Of a DNA stretch of 64,000 bases, positions 21,601-29,683 are shown piece after piece. This DNA comes from Deltaproteobacteria bacterium. Its GTDB lineage: Bacteria > Myxococcota > UBA727 > VGSZ01. Under the pieces are notes generated by a model, which saw only the letters and a list, made by a program, of their open reading frames with translations, was not told the DNA's origin and searched no databases. Within the stretch, counting starts at the first letter, position 1. Each line of letters opens with the position of its first letter. The DNA lies in the NCBI GenBank assembly GCA_016177705.1, contig JACOUT010000009.1, forward strand, positions 112,057 to 176,056. The letters run 5' to 3'. Both the position numbers and the translations under genes were made by a program.

Positions 21601-21894
21601 CAGCGGCAGGGCGCGCGCCACCGCCTCGCGCACCGTCGGGTGCGGCGCCTTGGGCAGCGCGCGCGCGAGCGGCGCGAACAGCGCGCGGTCGGGGCAGGCC
21701 TTGACCGCGCCTACGAAGAAGCTGCACGCCAGCCGGTAGTGCTCGCTGGCCGACGGCGGCAGCTCGAGCAGCACCTCGAGTGCCTTCTGCACGTCCGCGC
21801 GCGCGATCTCGCCGGCTTCCGCCAACGCGGCCTCGACCGCCTCGGGCGTGGTGAAGCGGGTCTCGCGCAGCGTGACGGCGATCTTGCGGGCCAT
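18676..21894 (-). CDS. HEAT-repeat / PilT-like ATPase fusion protein
   Basis: 1072 residues. Residues ~1-540 are a HEAT-repeat solenoid with units such as 'DVIPPLVAALGHRRLAVRSEAVKVLKQL' and 'WWVRERLADALIPMAG'. From ~550 a PilT-type domain begins: Walker A GGPPGAGKST (~690), 'HIITIEDPIEGLH', and Walker B 'PDVILVGELRDLET' (~755). The last ~150 residues are Pro/Ala-rich and end in a short conserved acidic segment. Normal PilT is ~360 residues, so the solenoid is an added module, probably for docking. The Walker residues are intact. It heads the coupled run HEAT-PilT, pilT, kinase. Confidence 0.9.
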   Translation of the reverse strand: MARKIAVTLRETRFTTPEAVEAALAEAGEIARADVQKALEVLLELPPSASEHYRLACSFFVGAVKACPDRALFAPLARALPKAPHPTVREAVARALPLVNSVGDHGLLVQLLHADKDDARAAALKVLEKVAVGPTFEALCADARTGGHAAPVKALTDVARTFGARAVPVVSAALASTDQRMVAAGFEVATKQIELPGFDRSALWAAARARVRDASEAIAVAAIGCAGAIAVDDAAYLDAVASVLEEAPVPVVCAALRGMKRFPTARVLAALEARLLRGPVRASIAALQTLQDIATDDVIPPLVAALGHRRLAVRSEAVKVLKQLASSTHIDIARAVLWLLRSRNSEVRRMASEVLSAMRTNAPALWPRLVGFIRDEDWWVRERLADALIPMAGAQLIPHLAPLLDDDAAGVRRFATATLGRVGDAAALGALLVRARDDHDWLVREEAVRAIGNIGDARAVPYLVKLLATPGLEVACLDVLGALKRDDARTEIAGLLARPERDVRMAAMRYLVVIDARELADELALRLADPDAEVARLAGATLRQWEYRGNSDPELEEADRVLAQLLRQVVKGDASDLILISGQPAFMKRNGKIERLTSRELTAENVYDLVAPLLSPEQAESLGQKIDVDFSHENLRVGARFRVNVLQGEHGLGAVFRLVKNEVRPLRELGVPAVVETFADLPSGLVLLGGPPGAGKSTTLAGLINAINNHTARHIITIEDPIEGLHKPVKSVITQREVGVHTSSYASALRAALREDPDVILVGELRDLETIGFAVAAAETGHLVFGTVHAVAADSCVERLISAFPSERHAQIRTMLSDVLRAVVCQHLMPEVSGGRVLACEVMINTEAIANLIRKGQSHQIASTMVLGREVGMQLMDDHLAELVAAGRVDVLDANVKARDKSRFPVPDSAPLARPAASTPPAAAASTPRGAPLPTPAAPPASTPRAQPMPVPAAAAPQPARPPPARPPPAPAAAARPAATPVASGAGRVERVVIKRPAPARAGVPLPTPQPVAPPVAPDLDLDELRELAADTMDGLRPGLDELDGDTVRLATIPPPEPPPAPTRPKTPGKVS

Positions 21895-21909
21895 GGGGGG
21901 CGCCCCATG

Positions 21910-22863
<954 letters not shown>

Positions 22864-22902
22864 GGCACCCCTCCACCCGGTACCGACCCCGTGGGGCCGT
22901 CG

Positions 22903-23382
22903 TCAGTACCGTTGGTCCTCGGCGGTGATGGCGCGCCACACGCCCTCGACGTCGGCAGCGTCGAGCAGGCGCTGGTGTAGCGACGCGTCCGAGAACACGC
23001 GCGAGATGCGCGCCAGCGCCTTCAAGTGCAGGCCGCCCGCGCTCTCGGGCGCCAACAGCACGATGAACACCTTGGACGGCTGGCCGTCGAGGGCGCCGAA
23101 GTCGATGCCATGCGGCGCCAGGCCGAGGCACGCGACTATTTGATCGAGGCGCTCGAGCTTGCCGTGCGGGATCGCCAGACCGTCTTTGATGCCGGTCGAG
23201 CCCAAGCGCTCGCGCTCCTCCAGCACCCGCACGATCTGCTCTTCGTCGGCGACGCCGAGCTCGGTGTTGGCCTCGGGCGGCACCAGCCCTCGCTGCACCA
23301 GCTCGCGCAGCACATCAATCTTGGTCGTCGCCGTCAGGCGATGGACGATGCGGCCGGGCTCCAGGATGTCGACGAGCTTCAT
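22903..23382 (-). CDS. ptsN: PTS IIA-Ntr-type regulatory protein
   Basis: 159 residues with the EIIA fructose/Ntr fold: 'LGSTGIKDGLAIPHGKLERLDQIV' contains the phospho-accepting His in AIPHGK (~70), and 'VFIVLLAPESAGGLHLKALARISR' follows. Genes of this type next to hprK, hpf and rapZ encode the nitrogen-PTS IIA rather than a sugar IIA. It receives phosphate from HPr and regulates other systems by binding. It lies between hpf and hprK on the same strand. Confidence 0.92.
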   Translation of the reverse strand: MKLVDILEPGRIVHRLTATTKIDVLRELVQRGLVPPEANTELGVADEEQIVRVLEERERLGSTGIKDGLAIPHGKLERLDQIVACLGLAPHGIDFGALDGQPSKVFIVLLAPESAGGLHLKALARISRVFSDASLHQRLLDAADVEGVWRAITAEDQRY

Positions 23383-23473
23383 GGTGCGGCCACGCTGTGG
23401 GTGCGCTGCGAGTGCGCCCGCTTAGCGCCGCGCGGCGCGCGCGGCAACACCAACGACCGTCCGAGCCGCCCGA

Positions 23474-24034
23474 TCAGTGCCGCGCGGGAGGCTCGATCAG
23501 ACCGAAGCCGCCGTCGGCCCGGCGGTACAGCACGTTCATGGTGTTGGTCTGCGCATTGATGAAGACGTGGAACTCCTCGTGGAGCAGCTCCATCTGCATC
23601 ATGGCCTCGTCGAGAGACATGGGCCGCGCGTCGACCACCTGGTGCTGCACCACCACCGCCGCGGCCTCGGACGCGACCTCGGTGCCGGCCTCGTGCGCCT
23701 CGATGACGCCGTGGCTCACCTTCATGAGGTGGCCCTCGCGCGGCTTGTGGCTGGCGAGCTTGTTCTTCCACTTCTTGAGCTGGCGCTCGATCTTCTGCGT
23801 GGCGCCGTCGATGGAGCCGTACATGTCCTCCGACGTCTCCTGGCCACGGATGCGCACGCCGTTGGCGGTCAGGTTGATCTCGGCGCGATGCAGGTGGCCA
23901 CGCTCGACGGACAGCACCACGTGCGCGTCGCTCGGGCTGTGCATGTACTTCTCGATGCGGGAGACCTTGTCGGCCGCGAAGCTCTTGAGCGCGTCCGTGG
24001 CATCCATGTGGCGAAACGTCACCGAGACCTGCAT
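23474..24034 (-). CDS. hpf: Ribosome hibernation promoting factor, long form
   Basis: 186 residues. The N-terminal S30AE domain reads 'MQVSVTFRHMDATDALKSFAADK' with 'VVLSVERGHLHRAEINLTANG', and the C-terminal domain 'MSLDEAMMQMELLHEEFHVFINAQ' is the dimerisation module found only in long HPF. It inactivates ribosomes as 100S dimers in stationary phase. GGAGG 4 bases before the ATG. In many Proteobacteria rpoN precedes hpf and ptsN; here rpoN lies 21 kb away. Divergent from the MarR operon. Confidence 0.94.
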   Translation of the reverse strand: MQVSVTFRHMDATDALKSFAADKVSRIEKYMHSPSDAHVVLSVERGHLHRAEINLTANGVRIRGQETSEDMYGSIDGATQKIERQLKKWKNKLASHKPREGHLMKVSHGVIEAHEAGTEVASEAAAVVVQHQVVDARPMSLDEAMMQMELLHEEFHVFINAQTNTMNVLYRRADGGFGLIEPPARH

Positions 24035-24197
24035 TCGTCCTCCGGGTGTCTGCCGGGTGGGGGTGATCTGCCCGCCCGCCGGGCAAGGCTACCCCCCACC
24101 TGCGACGAGGGACCAGGGTGATGCACCAGCGGAGCCCGCGGGGGAAGGCCTTGAATTCATTGCTGCGATCCGAACGGTACTTGCCGGGCGATGGTTC

Positions 24198-24213
24198 GAT
24201 GGTTAGTACCATC
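24198..24213. promoter_or_regulatory. Perfect dyad in front of the MarR-type gene, candidate operator
   Basis: GATGGTTAGTACCATC is a perfect 6-bp inverted repeat with a 4-base spacer, ending two bases before the marR ATG. The half-site GATGGTT also occurs just upstream (24189-24195). MarR proteins usually bind such dyads over their own promoters, so autorepression of the whole exporter operon is likely. Confidence 0.6.
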
Positions 24214-24215
24214 TC

Positions 24216-24743
24216 ATGCCCCGCAGAGAAGCACCGCCCGGTGACCTCGACGAGCTGACTCGGCTGTTGATGGCCTGGATCGGCCTGTCGATGCGCATCA
24301 CGCGCGGCGCCGAGTCGGTGCGCAGCATGGCCGACGCCGGTCTGACCGTGGCCCAGATGGCCTCCTTGCACGTGCTGATGTTCGAGGGTCCGAAGTCGGT
24401 CGGCGACCTCGGTGCCGTGCTCGGCCACTCGATGAGCGCCACCAGCGCCCTGGTGCAACGGCTGGTGGAGCAAGGCCTGGTCAGCCGCACCGAAGATGCG
24501 GCGGATCGCCGGCAGAAGGTGATCGAGCTGACCGCTGCGGGTAAGAAGCTGGTGGACCGCCTGCTGCGCGCCCGCCAGCGGGAGCTGCGCGCCGGGCTCG
24601 AGCACATCGGCTCGGAGACGCGCGTGGATCTGCAACGCGTGATGCGCCGCATCGTCGAAGAGCTGTCGGCGCGCGCCGGCGAGCTGCACGGCGCAACCCC
24701 GGACGCCCTCAAGGAATCGAAAGAGCTGGAGGCAGACGAATGA
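24216..24743 (+). CDS. MarR-family transcriptional regulator
   Basis: 175 residues with a winged helix-turn-helix: 'GLTVAQMASLHVLMFEGPKSVGDLGAVLGHSMSATSALVQRLVEQGLVSRTEDAADRRQKVIELT' carries the recognition helix and the wing with the typical D-RR motif. It is the first gene of the exporter operon and its stop overlaps the ABC ATPase start (ATGA). The palindrome at 24198 suggests that it represses the operon until a ligand, probably the exported compound or a related toxic molecule, binds. Confidence 0.92.
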   Translation: MPRREAPPGDLDELTRLLMAWIGLSMRITRGAESVRSMADAGLTVAQMASLHVLMFEGPKSVGDLGAVLGHSMSATSALVQRLVEQGLVSRTEDAADRRQKVIELTAAGKKLVDRLLRARQRELRAGLEHIGSETRVDLQRVMRRIVEELSARAGELHGATPDALKESKELEADE

Positions 24744-25471
24744 CCGCGAACATCGTGGAGCTCAAGGGCGTCATCAAGGACTACCCGCTCGGCAAGCTGT
24801 CGGTGCGCGCCCTGCACGGCGTCGATCTGGCGCTCGTGCGCGGCGAGTTCGCCTCCATCGCCGGCCCGTCGGGTAGCGGCAAGACCACGCTGCTCAACCT
24901 GATCGGCTGCGTCGACGTGCCCACGCAAGGGCAGGTGGTGATGGACGGCCGCTCCACCGGCGACCTGTCCGATCGCGCGCTCACCGAGCTGCGCCTGTTC
25001 AACCTCGGCTTCATCTTCCAGAGCTTTAACCTGGTGCCGGTCTTGACGGTGGCGCAAAACGTGGAGCTGCCGCTGCTGCTACAGGGCAAGCTGTCGGGCG
25101 CCGAGCGGCACAAGCTGGTCGCCGCCATGCTCGAGCGCGTCGGCCTGGGCAGCTACCTCAAGCACCGACCCACCGAGCTGTCGGGGGGACAGCGCCAGCG
25201 CGTGGCCATCGCGCGCGCGCTGGTGACGCGGCCCAAGCTGGTGCTCGCCGACGAGCCCACCGCCAACCTCGACAGCGTGACGGGCGGCTCCATCCTGCAG
25301 TTGATGAAGGAGCTGAACACGCAAGACGGCACCACCTTCCTGTTCTCCACGCACGACGCCGACGTGATGAAGCTCGCTTCGCGCGTCATCCGCGTGCACG
25401 ACGGCAAGATCGTCGACGACGGACGGGCGCGACCGTCGGCACCCGCGACCGCCGCCGCAATGCACGCGTGA
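24740..25471 (+). CDS. ABC transporter ATP-binding protein, LolD/MacB type
   Basis: 243 residues with Walker A GPSGSGKTT (~42-50), Q-loop FQSFNLVPVLT, signature LSGGQRQRVAIARAL (~145), Walker B LVLADEPTANLD and the switch His in STHDADV. The sequence type is that of LolD/MacB ATPases, which drive mechanotransmission across the periplasm rather than ordinary import. GGAGG precedes the ATG. The two following genes encode its membrane partners. Confidence 0.95.
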   Translation: MTANIVELKGVIKDYPLGKLSVRALHGVDLALVRGEFASIAGPSGSGKTTLLNLIGCVDVPTQGQVVMDGRSTGDLSDRALTELRLFNLGFIFQSFNLVPVLTVAQNVELPLLLQGKLSGAERHKLVAAMLERVGLGSYLKHRPTELSGGQRQRVAIARALVTRPKLVLADEPTANLDSVTGGSILQLMKELNTQDGTTFLFSTHDADVMKLASRVIRVHDGKIVDDGRARPSAPATAAAMHA

Positions 25472-25481
25472 AGGAGCGACT

Positions 25482-27533
25482 ATGACCGCCGTCGTGCGCC
25501 TGCTCATCCATCTCGGCGTGCAGAGCCTGCGCGCCCACCGCACCAAGTCGCTCATCGTGGGCGGCCTGATGGCCTTCGGCGCCTTCCTGGTGGTCACCTC
25601 GCTGGCGGTGCTCGACAGCATCACGCGCGCCACCCGCGCCAGCATCGTCGAGTCCATCGCCGGCGACGTGCAGGTGTATGCCAAGGACGCCAAGGACTCG
25701 CTGGCCCTCTTTGGCGGCATGGGCTTCGGTACCGAGGATATCGGCGAGATCGATCCGTTCCCGCCGGTGCGACAGGCGATCGAGCAGCTCGACAACGTCG
25801 CGGGCGTGGTGCCGATGGGCATCGCCAACGCCGCGGTCAGCTCACCCGGCGACCTCGATCACGCGCTCACTGACCTGCGCGACGCGGTCAACGCGCACGA
25901 CGACGCCAACGTGGCGCTGCTCGGCGAGCGGGTGCGCACCATCGCGCGCGTCTTGCAGGACCAGCTGGCCAAGCAGGCGGCGGTGGCGACCACCGAGAAC
26001 AACGGCGCGGGAGAGGTGCTGACGCGCGCGCTGTCGGACGAGTTCTGGGCCGGCATGCGGCACGATCCGATCGCCGGGCTCGATTGGCTCGACACCAAGC
26101 TGGCGCCGCTCGGCGAGCAGGGCAACACGTTCTATCTGCGCCTGGTCGGCACCGACCTCGACGGCTTCAAGCACACCTTCAAGCGCATCAAGATCGTCGA
26201 GGGCGAGTTCGTGCCCGAAGGGACGCGCGGCGTGCTGGTCGGCAAGGCGATGCTCGACAAGCGCCTCAAGTTCGCGGTGGCGATGCACCTCGACACCGTC
26301 GACAACGAGCTGAAGAAGGGCAACGTCATCGCCGGCAACAAGACGCTCGCCGACACCATCGCCAAGGCCAAGCGCGCCGCTTCCCGGTTGGCGTACCTGC
26401 TGCCGGCCAAGGATCTGCCCGAGGTCACTGCCACGATCGCCGCCGAGGTGGGCAAGCCGCCCGGCGATCTGGCCGCGCTGCTGCAAGACTTCTTGGTGCT
26501 CGACGACGCCAACTTCGCGCGCCGCTACCGGCTGTTCTACGACGTCATCGCGCCGCGCGTGCAGCTCTACCCGTTCCAGGTGGGCGACACCATCACGCTC
26601 ACCTCCTTCACCAAGAGCGGCTACGTGCGCTCCATCAACGTCAAGGTGTGGGGCATCTACGTCATCGAGGGCCTCGAATCCTCCGACATCGCGAGCGCGC
26701 TCTCCCTTACCGATCTGATGACCTTCCGCGAGCTGTACGGCCGGCGCACCGCCGCGCTCGACGCCGAGCTGGTCACCATGAAGCAGGTGAGCGGCGCTCG
26801 CGACGTGGCGCGCGAAGACGCGGAGGCGGCGCTGTTCGGCGGCAGCGACGCGGTCGAGGTCAAAGCGGTGCAGGAGGCGGTGGCGGAGGTCGCCATCGAC
26901 AAGGTGGTGCGCCAGGAGTCGTTCACCTTCGACCCGAAGACGGCGCGCGACGGCTTCGCGCTGACGGCGGCCGTGCTGGTGAAGGACCCGGCTCGCGCCA
27001 TGGCCACGCAGCGCGCCATCGCCGCCGCGGTCGAGCCGCTCGGCTTGCAGGCGGTCAACTGGCAAGGCTCCACCGGCATCGTCGGGCAGCTCACCATGGT
27101 GGTGTCGGCCATCCTGCTCGGCGCCATCTTCCTGTTGTTCGTCGTCACCACGGTCATCCTCAACAACTCGCTGGTGATGGCCACGCTCGAGCGCGTCGCC
27201 GAGATCGGCACCCTGCGCGCCATCGGCGCGCAGCGCCGCTTCGTCAACGCCATGATCGTGTTCGAGACCGCGACGCTCGGCGTGCTCGCCGGTCTGGTTG
27301 GCGCGCTCGCCAGCGTCGCGTTCATCAGCTGGCTGCACCGGGCCGGCATCCCGGCGCCCGCCGACGTGCTGCAGGTGTTGTTCGGCGGCCCGCGCCTGTA
27401 CCCGACGCTGTCGGCCTCCAACGTCGTCGCCGGCCTGGTCGCGACCTTGGTGGTCGGCGTCTTCGCCACCCTCTACCCGGCGCGGCTCGCCATGCGCGTG
27501 CAGCCGGTGGTCGCCATGCAGGGCAAGGAGTAG
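25482..27533 (+). CDS. ABC transporter permease, FtsX/MacB type (first)
   Basis: 683 residues. An N-terminal transmembrane helix ('LIVGGLMAFGAFLVVTSLAVL') is followed by a very long periplasmic region (~40-540) and three C-terminal helices: around 'MVVSAILLGAIFLLFVVTTVIL', 'ATLGVLAGLVGALASVAFISWL' and 'VVAGLVATLVVGVFATLYPARLAM', giving the four-helix topology of MacB/LolC. 'EIGTLRAIGAQRRFV' is the FtsX-family cytoplasmic motif. The periplasmic part is longer than in LolC/E (~400 residues in total) and probably captures substrate. AAGGAG precedes the ATG. Confidence 0.9.
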   Translation: MTAVVRLLIHLGVQSLRAHRTKSLIVGGLMAFGAFLVVTSLAVLDSITRATRASIVESIAGDVQVYAKDAKDSLALFGGMGFGTEDIGEIDPFPPVRQAIEQLDNVAGVVPMGIANAAVSSPGDLDHALTDLRDAVNAHDDANVALLGERVRTIARVLQDQLAKQAAVATTENNGAGEVLTRALSDEFWAGMRHDPIAGLDWLDTKLAPLGEQGNTFYLRLVGTDLDGFKHTFKRIKIVEGEFVPEGTRGVLVGKAMLDKRLKFAVAMHLDTVDNELKKGNVIAGNKTLADTIAKAKRAASRLAYLLPAKDLPEVTATIAAEVGKPPGDLAALLQDFLVLDDANFARRYRLFYDVIAPRVQLYPFQVGDTITLTSFTKSGYVRSINVKVWGIYVIEGLESSDIASALSLTDLMTFRELYGRRTAALDAELVTMKQVSGARDVAREDAEAALFGGSDAVEVKAVQEAVAEVAIDKVVRQESFTFDPKTARDGFALTAAVLVKDPARAMATQRAIAAAVEPLGLQAVNWQGSTGIVGQLTMVVSAILLGAIFLLFVVTTVILNNSLVMATLERVAEIGTLRAIGAQRRFVNAMIVFETATLGVLAGLVGALASVAFISWLHRAGIPAPADVLQVLFGGPRLYPTLSASNVVAGLVATLVVGVFATLYPARLAMRVQPVVAMQGKE

Positions 27534-27536
27534 CGC

Positions 27537-28886
27537 ATGATCACGCTGCGCATCGCCTTGAACAACCTGATCGCATCGCGCCGGCGCACCATGTTCCTCG
27601 GCGCCGCGCTGTTCCTGGTCACCATGTTCTTCGTGCTCTTGCTCGCCGTCACCGGCGGCGTGCTCGACAACCTGGTGCGGGCCGCCACCACCATCTCGTC
27701 GGGCCACGTCAACATCGGCGGCTACTACAAGACCACGCCGTCCGACTCGCAGACCATCGTGCTCGAGGTGAGCAAGCTGCGCCAGGCGGCCAAGGACGCG
27801 CTGCCCGACGCCGTGCGCGTCGTCGACCGGCTGCGGGGCTGGGGCAAGATCATCTCGGACCAAGGCACGCAGCAGATGGGCATCAACGGCGTCGATCTGA
27901 CGGAGGACGCCGAGCTGATGCGCATCTTGGCGCTGGCGCCGGCCAAGGACTACCTCGAGAACCCGCCCAACCCCGAGTTGGTCAAGGGGCGCATCGAGGA
28001 TCTGAGCAAGCCGGGCTCGCTGGTGGTGTTCGCCTCTACCGCCAAGCGGCTCAAGGTCGACGTCGGCGACGCCGTCACCCTGCGCACCGAGACGCTCAAG
28101 GGCCAGAGCAACACCGCCGAGGCGACCGTGGTGGCCGTGGTGCGCGACCTCGGCCTGTTGTCGAGCTGGGCATCGTTCGTGCCGAAGGAGAGCGTGCGCG
28201 AGCTGTATCAGCTCAAGCCCGACGTCTCGGGCGTGGTGCAGATCTGGCTCAAGGACATCGACCGCAGCGAGGCGGCCATGGGTGAGCTGCGCACCTATCT
28301 CGACAAGCAGGGCTACGCGCAGCTCGAGCACGACGGCCAGCCGTTCTTCATCAAGCTCTTGCAGACGGTGCCGAATGAGGACTGGACCGGCGCCAAGCTC
28401 GACGTCTCGACGTGGGAAGACGAGGCGTCCTTCCTGGTGCAGATCATCGCGGGCCTGCGCGCCATGTCGTTCGCGCTCATCGCGCTCTTGGCCGTGGTCA
28501 TCGTCATCGGCATCACCAACACCATGACCATCGCCGTGCGCGAACGCACCCGCGAGATCGGCACGCTGCGCGCCATCGGCATGCAGCGTGGCCGCATCCT
28601 GTTGTTGTTCCTGTGCGAGGCCGCGCTGCTCGGACTGCTGGCCGCGGGTGCGGGCGGCGCGACCGGCGCGCTGGTGGCCTCGCTGGTCGACGCCGCGCAC
28701 ATCCCGCTCGAGTCGGTGGCGGTGCGCGCCGTGCTGTTGTCGGACGCCTTGCACTTGGTGCCGCGCGCCGTCGACGTGGTGCTGGCGGTGGTGGCGTTGA
28801 CCGCCATCTCCGCCGTGGCCGCCCTGTTCCCCTCGATGCGCGCCGCGCGCATCACCCCGGTCAACGCCATGCAGAGCGCGGAGTGA
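27537..28886 (+). CDS. ABC transporter permease, FtsX/MacB type (second)
   Basis: 449 residues with the same four-helix plan: N-terminal helix 'MFLGAALFLVTMFFVLLLAV', periplasmic domain to ~300, then C-terminal helices. The motif 'EIGTLRAIGMQRGRI' pairs with that of the first permease. Only 3 bases separate the two genes and AAGGAG stands before the ATG. Two unequal permeases with one ATPase match the LolCDE arrangement. A heterodimer with the first permease is likely. Confidence 0.92.
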   Translation: MITLRIALNNLIASRRRTMFLGAALFLVTMFFVLLLAVTGGVLDNLVRAATTISSGHVNIGGYYKTTPSDSQTIVLEVSKLRQAAKDALPDAVRVVDRLRGWGKIISDQGTQQMGINGVDLTEDAELMRILALAPAKDYLENPPNPELVKGRIEDLSKPGSLVVFASTAKRLKVDVGDAVTLRTETLKGQSNTAEATVVAVVRDLGLLSSWASFVPKESVRELYQLKPDVSGVVQIWLKDIDRSEAAMGELRTYLDKQGYAQLEHDGQPFFIKLLQTVPNEDWTGAKLDVSTWEDEASFLVQIIAGLRAMSFALIALLAVVIVIGITNTMTIAVRERTREIGTLRAIGMQRGRILLLFLCEAALLGLLAAGAGGATGALVASLVDAAHIPLESVAVRAVLLSDALHLVPRAVDVVLAVVALTAISAVAALFPSMRAARITPVNAMQSAE

Positions 28887-28893
28887 GGAGCCC

Positions 28894-29679
28894 ATGAAGA
28901 ACGACGTCCCCTGGTTCGCCGCCGTCATCATCGCCGCCGTCGCGCCGAGCGCGCACGCGCTGGCGGTGCCGACCGAGGCCGAGCTGGTGCAGATGCTCGC
29001 CGTCATCGACGACCGCCAGGCCAACACCGGCGACTACCGCTCGACCGCGTACCTGGAGCAGAAGGAGCGCGGCAAGGAAGACACCGCCTTCGAGGTGGCG
29101 TTCTTCCGGCGTGACGCCGACGACAAGCTGATGATCCTGTTCACCAAGCCGAAGACCGAGGCGGGCAAGGGCTACCTGCGGCTCGACAAGAACCTGTTCT
29201 TCTACGACCCCACGGTGGGCAAGTGGGAGCGGCGCACCGAGCGCGAGCGCATCGGCGGCACCAGCTCGAACCGCCAGGACTTCGACGAGAGCCGGCTCGC
29301 CAAGGAGTACACGCCCAAGTACGTCGCCGCCGACAAGCTCGGCAAGCTCGAGGCGCACCACCTGGCGCTCACCGCCAAGGCCGACGCCGACGTCGCCTAT
29401 CCGCTGGTCGACCTGTGGCTCGACGTCGCCTCGGGCAACGTGCTCAAGCGCGAGGACAAGGCGCTGTCGGGCAAGCTGTTGCGCACCACCTACTACCCGA
29501 AGTGGAACAAGGTGTTCTCGGAGTCGAAGAAGGCGGACGTCTACTTCCCCGGCGAGATCCGCATCTACGACGAGGTGGAGAAGGGCAACAGCTCGCTCAT
29601 CGTCATCCGCGACGTCGACCTGCGGCCGCTCGACGCCAACCTGTTCACCAAGGCCTGGCTCGAGTCGAAGTCGCGGTGA
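28894..29679 (+). CDS. LolA-like outer-membrane lipoprotein-sorting family protein
   Basis: 261 residues with a Sec signal peptide ending near AHA. The mature part reads as an unclosed beta-barrel of the LolA/LolB/DUF4292-like type: 'FEVAFFRRDADDKLMILFTKPKTEAGKGYLRLDKNLFFYDPTVGKWER' and 'DVDLRPLDANLFTKAWLE'. Proteins of this family bind lipid chains in the periplasm. Position after two FtsX permeases implies that it receives cargo from the ABC complex. AGGAG precedes the ATG. It has no lipobox Cys, so it should be soluble. Confidence 0.88.
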   Translation: MKNDVPWFAAVIIAAVAPSAHALAVPTEAELVQMLAVIDDRQANTGDYRSTAYLEQKERGKEDTAFEVAFFRRDADDKLMILFTKPKTEAGKGYLRLDKNLFFYDPTVGKWERRTERERIGGTSSNRQDFDESRLAKEYTPKYVAADKLGKLEAHHLALTAKADADVAYPLVDLWLDVASGNVLKREDKALSGKLLRTTYYPKWNKVFSESKKADVYFPGEIRIYDEVEKGNSSLIVIRDVDLRPLDANLFTKAWLESKSR

Positions 29680-29683
29680 CGTC

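Noticed and set aside
25842..29027. 1061-codon antisense frame across the ABC operon
   Set aside because: Low-complexity His/Arg/Asp-rich translation overlapping four well-supported genes.
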